Below, piece by piece: positions 32,025 through 41,164 of a DNA stretch of 56,892 bases. The stretch is from positions 3,369 through 60,260 of the forward strand of contig JAJVHU010000002.1 in assembly GCA_022072505.1 (NCBI GenBank), written 5' to 3'. A program made the translations under genes and the position numbers. Numbering within the stretch: position 1 is the first letter of the stretch; each line of letters begins with the position of its first letter. Under the pieces are notes generated by a model. That model saw nothing but the letters and a program-made list of their open reading frames with translations. It made no database searches and was not told the DNA's origin. This stretch comes from Phycisphaerae bacterium. GTDB taxonomy: Bacteria > Planctomycetota > Phycisphaerae > UBA1845.

Positions 32025-34040
32025 GTGTCGTCAGCGTTGGAAGCGGACGCGATCATTTTCGGCGGCGGAGTGGCCGGGTTGTGGGCGCTCGACGAACTGC
32101 ACCGGTCCGGTCATTGCGTCGTGCTTGTTGAGACCTGCGCGCTCGGCGCGGGACAGACGATCGCGTCGCAGGGCATCATCCACGGCGGAATCAAGTACAC
32201 GCTGGCAGGCGTCTTCACCGACTCGGCCCGCGCCGTCCGGGAGATGCCGGGGATCTGGCGGTCATGTCTTTCCGGCCGGCCGGATCGGATCGGACCTGAC
32301 CTCTCGGGGGTGCGCGTGCTCGCCGAAGAGTGTCATTTGTGGCGGACGGATTCGCTCAGTTCGCGAGTCGGGTTGCTCGGAGCGGCTGCGGGGCTGCGCA
32401 GCGATGTGCGCCGGCTGGCGCGTGAGGAGCGGCCTGCGGCGCTGCGACAATGTCCTGGCGACGTGTTCGCGGTCCGCGAGCAGGTGATCGACGTGGCGAA
32501 CCTGCTGAGCGTCCTGCGGGAGCGGCACGAGCCGCGACTGCTCAAAGTGGATCCGGGCGGCATCGAGTTTGTGCCGGGCGCTGACGGGTTTGTTCAGGGG
32601 GTGAGGCTGTCGAACCCGCAGACCGGCGAGCGCCTTGAAGTGCAGCCGGGTCGTGTGATTCTCGCCGCGGGGGCGGGCAATGCGGAATTGCGGAAAGCGG
32701 CCGGACTTGCAGCGGGAGGAATGCAGTTGCGGCCGCTGCACCAGGTGATGATCCGGGGGGATCTGCCGACGCTTTTCGGGCATTGCGTGGACGGCGCGAA
32801 GACGCGGGCGACGATCACCACGGCGACGGATACGCAAGGGCGGGTGGTCTGGTACGTCGGCGGACAGGTCGCCGAGGACGGGACACGCATGTCGGAAGCC
32901 GCGTTGCTCGATCACGCCCGGCGCGAGTTGAAAAGCGTCCTTCCGGGAGTCTCGTTCGACGGGGCGGAGTGGGCGACGGTGCGTGTTGACCGGGCTGAAC
33001 CGGCGACGCCGGGTGGCGCACGACCCTCCGGTCCTCATGCCGCCCTGGAAGGCAACGTCATCACGGCCTGGCCGACGAAGCTGGCGATGGCGCCCGAACT
33101 GGCGAGAATGATCCGGAAGCTGATGCCGCCGGAACCCCGGAGCGGCGCGGTTGTCTCAAATTGGCCTCGCCCCCTTGTAGCCTCCACGCCGTGGGACGAG
33201 TCATCGGCCAAGTTTCGCCTTAATGTTGAGCACGAACTCATTTCGTTAGCGGAGTCGTCAATTCGCCCGAAGGATGCTTCCGACAAACCGCAGCCGAAGC
33301 TGAGCTTAATCGGGTTCGGCGCGTTCAAGATCGGGCGCAATCAGGGAATCAAGTATCTTTCCGGTTACGACCTTCCGACGGATGCGGAAGCGGAGTCGCT
33401 GCTGAACGGCGTTCTCGATCTGGGCATCAGCTACATCGACACGGCTCCCGCTTACGGCGTCAGCGAGGAGCGGATCGGGAAGTTCCTCGCCCGTCGTGCG
33501 TCGGAGTTCGTCCTGTCGACGAAGGTCGGGGAGACATTTGAGGGAGGCCGATCGTTGCATGATTTTTCGGCGGAGGGCGTGCGTGCGAGCATTGACCGAA
33601 GCCGGCAGCGTCTTCGCCGCGACGTTCTTGATCTGGTCTTCATCCACGCCGGGCGGAACGACCTGGAGGTGCTTGAACACACCGACGCGGCGCAGACGCT
33701 GTCCGACCTTCGCTCCGCCGGCGTCATCCGAAAGATCGGGTTCTCCGGTTACACGACGCCGGCGCTGATGAAGGCGCTGGGATGGGCGGACGCTTTGATG
33801 CTGGAATATCACCTGTCGGATCGGTCGCTCGAACTCGTTATTGCGGAGGCTCGCAGGCGCGGGGTGGATGTCATCGTGAAAAAGGGGCTGGCCTCGGGAA
33901 CGCTCGATCCGGATGCCGCCTTGCGTTTTGTGCTTTCCAACCCCGGCGTTTCGAGCCTGCTGGTAGGCTCGATCAACCTTGAACACATGCGTCGCAATTG
34001 TGCCGTTGCACGGGACGCGCGGCGAGCGGAAGCGGGATAG
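32025..34040 (+). CDS. FAD-dependent oxidoreductase fused to aldo/keto reductase
   Basis: The protein has 671 residues with a GTG start. Residues 1-400 form a DAO-type (glycerol-3-phosphate dehydrogenase-like) flavoprotein: AIIFGGGVAGLWALDELHRSG, an acidic end to strand 2 (LVE), a QGIIHGG segment, and VILAAGAGNAEL. From about residue 425 comes an aldo/keto reductase. All members of its catalytic tetrad are visible: Asp and Tyr in YIDTAPAYGVSEERIG, Lys in VLSTKVGETF and His in LVFIHAGRND. NADPH-site residues follow (LLVGSINLEHMRRN). No stop or frameshift separates them. The pair could oxidise and then reduce a sugar-like substrate in one chain (inference). Two copies of TTGAATTCTT precede the start. 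Confidence 0.88.
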   Translation: MSSALEADAIIFGGGVAGLWALDELHRSGHCVVLVETCALGAGQTIASQGIIHGGIKYTLAGVFTDSARAVREMPGIWRSCLSGRPDRIGPDLSGVRVLAEECHLWRTDSLSSRVGLLGAAAGLRSDVRRLAREERPAALRQCPGDVFAVREQVIDVANLLSVLRERHEPRLLKVDPGGIEFVPGADGFVQGVRLSNPQTGERLEVQPGRVILAAGAGNAELRKAAGLAAGGMQLRPLHQVMIRGDLPTLFGHCVDGAKTRATITTATDTQGRVVWYVGGQVAEDGTRMSEAALLDHARRELKSVLPGVSFDGAEWATVRVDRAEPATPGGARPSGPHAALEGNVITAWPTKLAMAPELARMIRKLMPPEPRSGAVVSNWPRPLVASTPWDESSAKFRLNVEHELISLAESSIRPKDASDKPQPKLSLIGFGAFKIGRNQGIKYLSGYDLPTDAEAESLLNGVLDLGISYIDTAPAYGVSEERIGKFLARRASEFVLSTKVGETFEGGRSLHDFSAEGVRASIDRSRQRLRRDVLDLVFIHAGRNDLEVLEHTDAAQTLSDLRSAGVIRKIGFSGYTTPALMKALGWADALMLEYHLSDRSLELVIAEARRRGVDVIVKKGLASGTLDPDAALRFVLSNPGVSSLLVGSINLEHMRRNCAVARDARRAEAG

Positions 34041-34091
34041 GGCGGTCGCAAAGGGCAGTTGCAAAAAGATATCTTGCTGACGGGGAACCTC

Positions 34092-34120
34092 TTGAAAGGG
34101 CACTGAAAAGATGCTATATA
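34092..34120 (+). promoter_or_regulatory. strong promoter of the isc operon
   Basis: TTGAAA (34092-34097), a 17-bp spacer and TATATA (34115-34120) form the best sigma70-type promoter in the window. The leader to the Rrf2 gene is about 35-40 nt. Confidence 0.7.
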
Positions 34121-34131
34121 TATCGGAGAGA

Positions 34132-34157
34132 CCTTTAAGGGTCCGTTTTAAGGGCCC
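34132..34157. promoter_or_regulatory. repeated TTTAAGGG motif, possible Rrf2-family operator
   Basis: TTTAAGGGTCCG and TTTAAGGGCCCG form a direct repeat just after the -10. The first overlaps an imperfect palindrome (ACCTTTAAGGGT). Position and AT content suit an autoregulatory site for the Rrf2 protein encoded next; this is inference. Confidence 0.4.
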
Positions 34158-34166
34158 GTGACGAGT

Positions 34167-34622
34167 ATGCTGGCGGTTACACGACGCACGGATTATGCGC
34201 TGATCACGCTGACGCACCTTGCGGGGGCTGACGAGGGCGTGTCCAGCGCCCGGGAGATGTCGGATCGGTATCACCTTCCTCCCGCGATGGTGACGAACGT
34301 ACTTAAGTCGTTGTGCCAGGCGGGTTTGATAGAAAGCGAGCGTGGTCCGCGCGGCGGGTATCGGCTGAGGGTTCCCGCGGAGCGGCTGAGCATTTTGAAG
34401 GTGATGGAGGCCGTGGAAGGGCCTTTCCGGCTGGTGCAATGCGCGTCGCCGGAGGCTTCCAGTGCGGTGGGATGTGACGTACAGGCGTGGTGCCCGATTC
34501 AGTCGCCGATTCTGCGATTGCACGGTGTTGTTCGAGAATACTTGAATAAAGTAACAATTGCTGACATCTGTCGGGAGCGTCCGTCCTCGGCGCTGGTTCA
34601 GGCGCAGGTGTCACGGGAGTAG
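34167..34622 (+). CDS. iscR: Rrf2-family regulator of the isc operon
   Basis: The protein has 151 residues from the ATG at 34167; a GTG at 34158 is possible. The N-terminal winged helix begins LAVTRRTDYALITLTHLA, and the wing has ERGPRGGYRLR. Three Cys residues (92, 103, 109) are spaced C-x10-C-x5-C as [2Fe-2S] ligands in IscR-like proteins. IscR with its cluster represses the isc genes. Position as first gene, 6 bp before iscS, supports the assignment, though SufR or other Rrf2 types cannot be excluded. Confidence 0.88.
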   Translation: MLAVTRRTDYALITLTHLAGADEGVSSAREMSDRYHLPPAMVTNVLKSLCQAGLIESERGPRGGYRLRVPAERLSILKVMEAVEGPFRLVQCASPEASSAVGCDVQAWCPIQSPILRLHGVVREYLNKVTIADICRERPSSALVQAQVSRE

Positions 34623-34628
34623 AAAACG

Positions 34629-35846
34629 ATGGCGCAGAAGCTGATCTACCTGGATAACGCGGCGACGACGCCGGTGGACCCGAGGGTGCTCGAGGCGATG
34701 CTGCCGTATTACCGCGAGAATTTCGGCAACTCGGCGAGTCGGAACCATCAGTTCGGCTGGGTCGCTGAAGAGGCGACGGAGAACGCGCGGAAACAGGTGG
34801 CGGCGGTGATCAACGCGGATCCGAAGGAGATTGTCTGGACGAGCGGATCGACCGAGAGCAACAATCTTGCGATCCTGGGCGCGGCGCGGATGTACGCGGA
34901 CAAGGGCCGGCACGTCGTCACTTCTCTGATCGAGCACAAGGCCGTCATCGACCCGTGCAAGTTCCTTCAGAGCCAGGGGTACGAGGTGACGTTCCTTCAG
35001 CCGAACAACAAAGGCCGGGTGAGCGTCGAGCAGGTGCGCGAGGCGTTGCGGCCGGACACGGTGCTGGTGTCGCTGATGTTCGCCAACAACGAGATCGGGA
35101 CGATCCACCCGATCCCGGAGATCGGGGCGCTGTGTCATGAGAAGGGCGTTTTGTTTCACACGGATGCGACGCAGGCGTTCGGGAAGGTTCCGGTGGACGT
35201 GGAGGCGATGCAGATCGACCTGCTGAGCCTGTCGGCGCACAAGATTTACGGGCCGAAGGGCGTCGGGGCGCTGTATGTGCGGCGGAAGAAGCCGCGTGTC
35301 CGGCTGGAGCCGGTGATTTACGGCGGCGGGCACGAGCGAGGGATGCGCAGCGGGACGTTGAATGTGCCGGGCATCGTGGGGTTCGGCGAGGCGGCGCGGA
35401 TCGCGAAAGAGGAGATGCCGGCGGAGTCGAAGCGGCTTGCGGGGCTGCGCGACCGGATGTGGGCGGGATTGAGCGAGCACCTGACGGACATCGCGCGGAA
35501 CGGCGACCCGCAGCACTGCCTGCCGAACCTTCTGAACGTGAGTTTCCTTTACGTGGAAGGCGAAAGCCTGATGATGGGTTTTTCGGACATCGCGGTGAGT
35601 TCGGGCAGCGCCTGCACGAGCGCGTCGCTGGAGCCGAGCTACGTGCTGAAGAACATCGGGCTGGGCGACGATCTGGCGCACAGCTCGATCCGTTTTTCGA
35701 TGGGGCGGTTCACGACGACGGACGAGGTGGATTATACGATCAAGTCGGTGGTGCGGACGGTGAATCACCTGCGGGCGATGAGTCCGTTGTATGAGATGGC
35801 GCAGGCCGGGATCGACCTGTCGAAGGTGCAGTGGCAGCATCATTGA
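34629..35846 (+). CDS. iscS: cysteine desulfurase IscS
   Basis: The protein has 405 residues, almost exactly the length of E. coli IscS. It is a PLP enzyme that removes sulfur from cysteine for Fe-S assembly. It has [18 protein letters not shown], the PLP Lys in [19 protein letters not shown], and the active-site Cys loop [17 protein letters not shown]. The last residues (KVQWQHH) match the IscU-binding tail. It starts 6 bp after iscR. Confidence 0.97.
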   Translation: MAQKLIYLDNAATTPVDPRVLEAMLPYYRENFGNSASRNHQFGWVAEEATENARKQVAAVINADPKEIVWTSGSTESNNLAILGAARMYADKGRHVVTSLIEHKAVIDPCKFLQSQGYEVTFLQPNNKGRVSVEQVREALRPDTVLVSLMFANNEIGTIHPIPEIGALCHEKGVLFHTDATQAFGKVPVDVEAMQIDLLSLSAHKIYGPKGVGALYVRRKKPRVRLEPVIYGGGHERGMRSGTLNVPGIVGFGEAARIAKEEMPAESKRLAGLRDRMWAGLSEHLTDIARNGDPQHCLPNLLNVSFLYVEGESLMMGFSDIAVSSGSACTSASLEPSYVLKNIGLGDDLAHSSIRFSMGRFTTTDEVDYTIKSVVRTVNHLRAMSPLYEMAQAGIDLSKVQWQHH

Positions 35847-35936
35847 TCGAGTCGTGAGCGCAAGAGGAGCGTGCGACGGGTGATGAACAACCCCCGGCGG
35901 GGCGTTCCGCGGGGGAATTGCGAAGAAAGGTGAACC

Positions 35937-36347
35937 ATGGCTTACAGCAACAAAGTCATTGATCATTATGAGAATCCGCGGAACGTCGGGTCGCTGGACC
36001 AGAACGATCCGCAGGTGGGAACCGGGATCGTCGGGGCGCCGGAGTGCGGCGACGTGATGAAGCTTCAGATTCGCGTCGATGAACAAGGGCGCGTGACGGA
36101 CGCCAAGTTCAAGACGTTCGGTTGCGGCAGCGCGATCGCCAGCAGCTCGCTGGCGACGGAGTGGGTCAAAGGACGGACGCTGGAGGAAGCGGAGCAGCTT
36201 AAGAACACGGAGATCGTGAAGGAGCTTGCGCTTCCGCCGGTGAAGATTCATTGCAGCGTGCTGGCGGAGGATGCGGTTCGGGCGGCGATCGCGGACGTGC
36301 GCCGCAAACAGGAAACGCGGACGGGCGTCGCGGCGGGCGCGCGGTAA
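35937..36347 (+). CDS. iscU: Fe-S cluster scaffold IscU
   Basis: The protein has 136 residues. The three cluster-ligand Cys are in GAPECGDVMKL (with the Asp of CGD), FKTFGCGSAIASSS and KIHCSVLAEDA. The HscA-binding LPPVK motif is intact. It receives sulfur from IscS and passes clusters on with HscA/HscB. The ribosome-binding site is AAAGGTG. A GC-rich hairpin (about 35890-35915) lies in the 90-bp gap after iscS. Confidence 0.97.
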   Translation: MAYSNKVIDHYENPRNVGSLDQNDPQVGTGIVGAPECGDVMKLQIRVDEQGRVTDAKFKTFGCGSAIASSSLATEWVKGRTLEEAEQLKNTEIVKELALPPVKIHCSVLAEDAVRAAIADVRRKQETRTGVAAGAR

Positions 36348-36376
36348 GGCGGGCCAATACGGAGTTCGGGCGAATC

Positions 36377-36727
36377 ATGGTCAGACTGACGGAACGTGCG
36401 GCGAAGGAAGTGACGACGATCATCCAGCAACAGAAGGAGCTGGCGGAGAAGAGCGGCGAGGCGTTCAAGCCGCTCTTTCTGCGGGTCGGCGTCAAGGGAG
36501 GCGGGTGCAGCGGGTTCTCGTACTCCCTGGACCTGACGGAGAACGTCGGGGAGCTGGATGAGCAGTGGGAGCAGGAAGGCGTTCAGATCGTCTGCGACCC
36601 GAAGAGCAATCTGTACCTTGAGGGGACGGTGATCGACTTCAAGGATGAAATGATGGGACGGGGATTCGTGTTCACGAACCCGAACGCGACGAGCACCTGC
36701 GGTTGCGGCAGCAGCTTCGCCGTTTAA
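36377..36727 (+). CDS. iscA: A-type Fe-S carrier IscA
   Basis: The protein has 116 residues from the ATG at 36377. It has the A-type Cys pattern: GGGCSGFSY and TCGCGSSF near the C-terminus. It carries iron or [4Fe-4S] clusters to targets. It follows iscU by 29 bp. Confidence 0.95.
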   Translation: MVRLTERAAKEVTTIIQQQKELAEKSGEAFKPLFLRVGVKGGGCSGFSYSLDLTENVGELDEQWEQEGVQIVCDPKSNLYLEGTVIDFKDEMMGRGFVFTNPNATSTCGCGSSFAV

Positions 36728-36833
36728 GCCGGGTCGGCGCCGGATGCGGCGGTCGAGAGGCGTCGCGCCGGATTCGGTCGGGGTTTCGAGTGAAGGCGGC
36801 GGTTCGTGCGTTGAGCGGGCGGGCGAAGCGATC

Positions 36834-37424
36834 ATGAGCCAGTGTGTCGAGTGCGGCGCCGTCCTGAGCGCTCCGATCTGCTGCGACAATTGCGGGGCGA
36901 TCTTCGATCCTCCTCCCGGGACGGATCATTTTTCGCTGCTGGGATTTCCGCGCGTCTACGCGCTGGATGAGGATCGTCTTGCGCAGGACTTCAGGCGGCT
37001 GACCGCGAAGGTTCACCCCGACCGTCACGCGCGGCGATCCGAGGACGTGCGTGAACTCGCGACGCGTCTGACGGCTGACCTCAATCGTGCTTACGCGGTC
37101 GTGTCCGACGGCGCGCGGCGCGCGGATTACCTGCTGGAGCTTGCGGGCGGACCGACGGCTTCGGAAGAGCGCGGCGTTCCTGGCGATCTGCTGGCGGAAG
37201 TGATGGAGGTGCGTGAGGCGCTGGAGCAGGCGCGCGGGGTGGGCGACCGGCGGACGATCGAGCGGTTGCGGCAGGTGAACGAGTCGAAGCGGCGCCAGAC
37301 GCTGGACGAGATCGCGGCGCTGGCGTCGGCGATCGAAACGGCGTCGGTACGACAGCGACAGCGGCTTCGTCTGCTGCTGAACGCGTTGCGGTATTTTGAG
37401 AACCTGACGACTGAGCTGGCGTAG
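36834..37424 (+). CDS. hscB: co-chaperone HscB with N-terminal zinc-finger-like motif
   Basis: The protein has 196 residues. It is a J-domain protein that presents IscU to HscA. The HPD motif is in LTAKVHPDRHARR. The C-terminal helices match the HscB oligomerisation/IscU-binding region. It begins CVECGAVLSAPICCDNCG: two CxxC pairs absent from E. coli HscB but like those in mitochondrial HSC20. The ATG at 36834 keeps these Cys. Its stop codon is immediately followed by a heptanucleotide array. Confidence 0.9.
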   Translation: MSQCVECGAVLSAPICCDNCGAIFDPPPGTDHFSLLGFPRVYALDEDRLAQDFRRLTAKVHPDRHARRSEDVRELATRLTADLNRAYAVVSDGARRADYLLELAGGPTASEERGVPGDLLAEVMEVREALEQARGVGDRRTIERLRQVNESKRRQTLDEIAALASAIETASVRQRQRLRLLLNALRYFENLTTELA

Positions 37425-37486
37425 GATCAAGGATTCGGGATTCAAGATTTGAGAATCAAGACTCAGGATTCCGGATTTGGGTTTTG
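37424..37486. repeat. heptanucleotide array (GGATTCA type), nine units
   Basis: Nine 7-mers in register (GGATCAA, GGATTCG, GGATTCA, AGATTTG and so on) begin at the last base of the hscB stop codon. The rest of the gap up to hscA (37487-37664) is GC-rich and has no gene. Confidence 0.85.
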
Positions 37487-37664
37487 ATGCAGGAAGTCGG
37501 GACGTGATGGTGAGAGCCGCGGGACGGCGCGGGTCCGCTTCGTGCGTAGCGGACGGGAGGTCCGCGGTCCGCGGTTCCCGATCCGAAGGCCGCGAACCAA
37601 GTCGAAGCCAGGAACCCGCATCGCGGGTTTTTCGAGACTTTCAGTCGGCTTTTTACCGAGTGCG

Positions 37665-39488
37665 ATGAAACAGGACGGGGACATCATCATCGGGATCGAC
37701 CTGGGGACGACGAATTCCCTCGTGGCGTTCGCGGACGCAGCCGGTCCGCGCCTGATTGCGGGCGGGGGCGGGGATGACGACGTGATCGTGCCGTCGTTCG
37801 TGAGGTTTGAAGCGGACGGGCGGACGATCGTGGGCGAGGCGGCGCGCGATCATGCGGTCGAGCACCCGCTTGAGACCGTGTATTCGATCAAGCGTCTGAT
37901 GGGGCGCGGTTCGGCTGAGCTGGCGGAAGAGGCGCGCCGACTCCCTTACCGGGTGGAGAAGCTTTCGGGAGTCGAGGGTCGGGACGTTGCGGCGGTTGTG
38001 GCGGGGGGGCGGACGTGGACGCCGCCGCAGGTCAGCGCGTTGATCCTGGGGGAGTTGAAGCGGCGGGCGGAGGCGTACTTCGGCCGGGAAGTCAGGAAGG
38101 CGGTCATTACGGTTCCGGCGCAGTTTGACGACGCCCAGCGTCAGGCGACGCGTGACGCAGGTCTGATCGCCGGGCTGGAGGTCGTGCGGATCGTCAACGA
38201 GCCGACGGCCGCGGCGCTCGCTTACGGACTGGACCGGGCGTCCTCCAAGATGATCGCGGTGTACGACTTCGGCGGGGGCACGTTTGACATCTCGTTGCTG
38301 CGCGTCGAGGGCGGCGTGTTCGAGGTGCTCGCGGTGGACGGCGACACGCATCTGGGCGGGGACGACCTGGACCGGACGCTGATCGAGCTTTTCAGCGGGG
38401 AAATCCGGGAGCAATCGGGGCATGACATCGACTCCCCGGCGATCCGACAGCAGCTTCGATCGCTTGCGGAGGCAGTCAAAGTGCGCCTCAGCGATGAGGA
38501 TCGGACGAGCGTGGAGATCGCGGTCGGAGCGTCGTTCACGTACCGCCGCCAAGTGACGAAGACCGAACTGGAGGCGCTGATCGCGCCTTTTGTGGACCGG
38601 ACGCTGGAGGCCTGTCGGCGGGCGTTGAAGGCGGCGAAGCGTTCGGCGGCGGAGGTGGCGGAAGTCGTGCTGGTGGGGGGATCGACGCGGATTCCGCTGG
38701 TGCGGCGGGCGGTGGGCGAGTTGTTCGGCCGACGGCCTTACACGGCGCTGAACCCGGAGCACGTCGTGGCGCTGGGGGCGGCGGTGCAGGCGTCGATCCT
38801 TTCCGGGAGTCGGCAGGATCTGCTGCTGCTGGACGTGACCCCGCTGTCGCTGGGGATCGAGACGCTCGGGGGCGCGGTGGGCAAGCTGATCGGCGCGAAC
38901 ACGCGCGTGCCGTGCAAGGCGGTGGAGACGTTCACGACGTTTCAGGACGGTCAGACGGCGGTGAAGATCAATGTGCTTCAAGGCGAGCGGGAGCTGGCGG
39001 CGGACTGTCGGTCGCTGGGAGTGTTTGAGCTGCGCGGCGTGCCGCCGATGCCGGCCGGGATGCCGAAGGTCGAGGTGATGTTTCTGATCGACGCCAACGG
39101 GATCCTGAACGTGTCGGCGCGGGAGTCGCGCAGCGGGGTGGAGGCGAGCATTCAGATCGTGCCTTCGCACGGGCTGACCCGTGAGGAAGTGCGGCGGATG
39201 CAACGTGAGGCCGTCGAGCATGCGCGGGAGGACATGTCGGCGCATCACCTGATCGACGTGCGGGCGACGGTGGAGTTTGACCTGAACAAGGCGGAGCGGA
39301 TGATCCGGGAGCACGGGGCGTTGTTGGCGCCCGCGGATCGGGCGTCGCTTTCAGAGGCGGCGGCGGCGCTTCGAGCGCTGGCGCGGGAGTCCTGCGACGC
39401 GAGGTTCATCAATGAACGTCGGGAGGCGTTCAACCGGAGGCTGATTCCGCTGGCGGAGAGCGCGTTGACGGAGGCGCTGAAGACCTGA
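37665..39488 (+). CDS. hscA: Hsp70-type chaperone HscA
   Basis: The protein has 607 residues from the ATG at 37665, directly before the ATPase phosphate loop GIDLGTTNSLVAF. Other Hsp70 motifs are VITVPAQFDDAQRQATRDAG, NEPTAAALAYGLD, YDFGGGTFDIS, and VLVGGSTRIPLVRRAV. The substrate-binding domain follows (LLLLDVTPLSLGIETLGG). It is shorter than DnaK, as HscA usually is. With HscB it releases clusters from IscU. The context makes hscA the right name over dnaK. Confidence 0.95.
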   Translation: MKQDGDIIIGIDLGTTNSLVAFADAAGPRLIAGGGGDDDVIVPSFVRFEADGRTIVGEAARDHAVEHPLETVYSIKRLMGRGSAELAEEARRLPYRVEKLSGVEGRDVAAVVAGGRTWTPPQVSALILGELKRRAEAYFGREVRKAVITVPAQFDDAQRQATRDAGLIAGLEVVRIVNEPTAAALAYGLDRASSKMIAVYDFGGGTFDISLLRVEGGVFEVLAVDGDTHLGGDDLDRTLIELFSGEIREQSGHDIDSPAIRQQLRSLAEAVKVRLSDEDRTSVEIAVGASFTYRRQVTKTELEALIAPFVDRTLEACRRALKAAKRSAAEVAEVVLVGGSTRIPLVRRAVGELFGRRPYTALNPEHVVALGAAVQASILSGSRQDLLLLDVTPLSLGIETLGGAVGKLIGANTRVPCKAVETFTTFQDGQTAVKINVLQGERELAADCRSLGVFELRGVPPMPAGMPKVEVMFLIDANGILNVSARESRSGVEASIQIVPSHGLTREEVRRMQREAVEHAREDMSAHHLIDVRATVEFDLNKAERMIREHGALLAPADRASLSEAAAALRALARESCDARFINERREAFNRRLIPLAESALTEALKT

Positions 39489-39629
39489 CGGAGATTGCGA
39501 ACCACGAATGCCGAATTGTAAAGCGTCGGCGGCGCGCGCGTTCTCGTTTTTCGTGTTCGTCATTCGACCTCGATGACAGGCGGGCGGGGGTTTGTTTTGA
39601 CGCGGCAATCAAGATCTGGAGCATGAAAC

Positions 39630-40037
39630 ATGGGCGGCGTGAATCCTTACATCAAGGAACCGGAGGTTCGACTTCCGACGCGGAAATACAAGATCACGTT
39701 CCTGCCGATGAACGTCGTCGTCGAGGTCGATCCGGCGAAGATTCCGTATGAGCACAACGGACTGCCCGGGAGCCTACTCGACATCGCGCTGGGCAGCGGG
39801 ATCGAGATCGACCACGCCTGCGGCGGCGTCTGCGCGTGTTCGACGTGCCACTGCATCGTGCGCGAGGGGCTGGAATCGACGAACGAGGCGCAGGACGCGG
39901 AGCTGGATCAGCTTGACAACGCCCCGGGATTGAAGGCGAACAGCCGGTTGTCGTGTCAGGCGGTCCCGGATGGAAGCGTGGACGTGATCGTGGAGATTCC
40001 GGAGTGGAACCGGAACCTTGTGTCCGAGGGACATTGA
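39630..40037 (+). CDS. fdx: ISC-type [2Fe-2S] ferredoxin
   Basis: The protein has 135 residues. It is an adrenodoxin-type ferredoxin: Cys pattern HACGGVCACSTCHCIV and a final ligand in RLSCQAV. It supplies electrons to the Isc machinery. An N-terminal extension of about 18 residues (NPYIKEPEVRLPTRKYK) is longer than in E. coli Fdx. Four decayed 7-mers (39494-39521) lie in the gap after hscA. Confidence 0.93.
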   Translation: MGGVNPYIKEPEVRLPTRKYKITFLPMNVVVEVDPAKIPYEHNGLPGSLLDIALGSGIEIDHACGGVCACSTCHCIVREGLESTNEAQDAELDQLDNAPGLKANSRLSCQAVPDGSVDVIVEIPEWNRNLVSEGH

Positions 40038-40079
40038 CGGCGCGCGTCCGCCGCGCCCGGCGCACAGGGGAGCAACGAC

Positions 40080-40304
40080 ATGCCGCGAGGGCTGAAGTGG
40101 ACGGATTCGGAGGACTTGGCGTTGGCGCTTCATGAGCGCTTTCCCGACGTGGATCCGCTGACGGTGCGCTTCACCGACCTGCATCAGTGGGTGCTCGAGA
40201 TCGACGGTTTCGCCGACGACCCGAAGGCGTCGAACGAGGCGAAACTCGAGGCGGTCCAGATGGCGTGGCTGGAGGAGTACCAGGACGCGCGCGGCGAGAC
40301 CTGA
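40080..40304 (+). CDS. iscX: IscX
   Basis: The protein has 74 residues: LKWTDSEDLALALHERFPDVDP, VRFTDLHQWVLEIDGF and acidic C-terminal helices match IscX, an acidic protein that binds IscS and may modulate iron or sulfur delivery. It starts 42 bp after fdx and completes the isc operon. Confidence 0.93.
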   Translation: MPRGLKWTDSEDLALALHERFPDVDPLTVRFTDLHQWVLEIDGFADDPKASNEAKLEAVQMAWLEEYQDARGET

Positions 40305-40360
40305 GGGGTATTCGCGCGGCGGCCGCACCGGAAGGGTCGTCGAAGTCGGAGTCTCCTGCG

Positions 40361-41164
40361 ATGACGCAACAGGGTGAGGAGTCGATCCCGCATCCGGGCT
40401 GCGCCGAAGCGGATTCTCCCGGGGGGTGGGCTCCGTGTCCTTACCTTCCGGATCGGGCGTCCCGCCTGGTCGGGCAGCAGCTTTCACCGGAGCTGACGCT
40501 GCTGCCTTCGGCGTACGATCGGCTGCTGAGCCTGAATCATCGGCGGTCGGGGCGGCTGATTTACCGCCCGCAATGCCCCGGGTGTCAGGCGTGCCGGTCG
40601 CTGCGCGTGCCGACGGCGACGTTTCTTCCGAGCCGGTCGCAGCGGCGGACGTTGCGGCGGAACGCGGACGTGAAGGTCGAAATCCGCCCGCCGCGTCCGA
40701 CGCGGGAGTCGTACACGCTGTATGAGCGCTATCTTGCGCATCAGCACGACGGACGGATGAGCGACGGACCGGAGGCCTTCGTGGCGTTTCTTTATGATTC
40801 GCCGACGGACACGGTGGAGATTCAGTACCGGGCGGGATCGGATCTCGTGGCGGTCAGTCTTGCGGACCGCGTGCCGTCGGGGTTGAGCAGCGTCTACGTT
40901 TTCTTCGATCCGCGGCATGCGCGTCGCAGCCTGGGCACGTTTACGGCGCTGTGGGAGATCGGGCATTGCCGAGGGGCGGGGCTGGCGTACTACTACCTCG
41001 GGTTCTACGTCACCGGGTCGCCGAAGATGATGTACAAGGCGGCGTTCCGTCCGTGCGAAATTCTTGATGCGGACGGAACGTGGAGGCCTTTTGACGCGGT
41101 CGGGCAGCCGGTCGCCGCGTTGCGGCCGGTTGCGCCCGGTCATGACCGATCTTCCCGAGCATGA
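40361..41164 (+). CDS. bpt: aspartate/glutamate leucyltransferase (arginyltransferase family)
   Basis: The protein has 267 residues. This family transfers an amino acid from aminoacyl-tRNA to N-terminal acidic residues, marking proteins for ClpAP. It has the N-terminal CPYLPDRASRL, the Cys pair in YRPQCPGCQACRSLRVP, and the C-terminal GFYVTGSPKMMYKAAFRP. Bpt (leucyl) and Ate (arginyl) cannot be told apart with certainty here. It follows iscX by 56 bp and overlaps the next gene by ATGA. Confidence 0.9.
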   Translation: MTQQGEESIPHPGCAEADSPGGWAPCPYLPDRASRLVGQQLSPELTLLPSAYDRLLSLNHRRSGRLIYRPQCPGCQACRSLRVPTATFLPSRSQRRTLRRNADVKVEIRPPRPTRESYTLYERYLAHQHDGRMSDGPEAFVAFLYDSPTDTVEIQYRAGSDLVAVSLADRVPSGLSSVYVFFDPRHARRSLGTFTALWEIGHCRGAGLAYYYLGFYVTGSPKMMYKAAFRPCEILDADGTWRPFDAVGQPVAALRPVAPGHDRSSRA

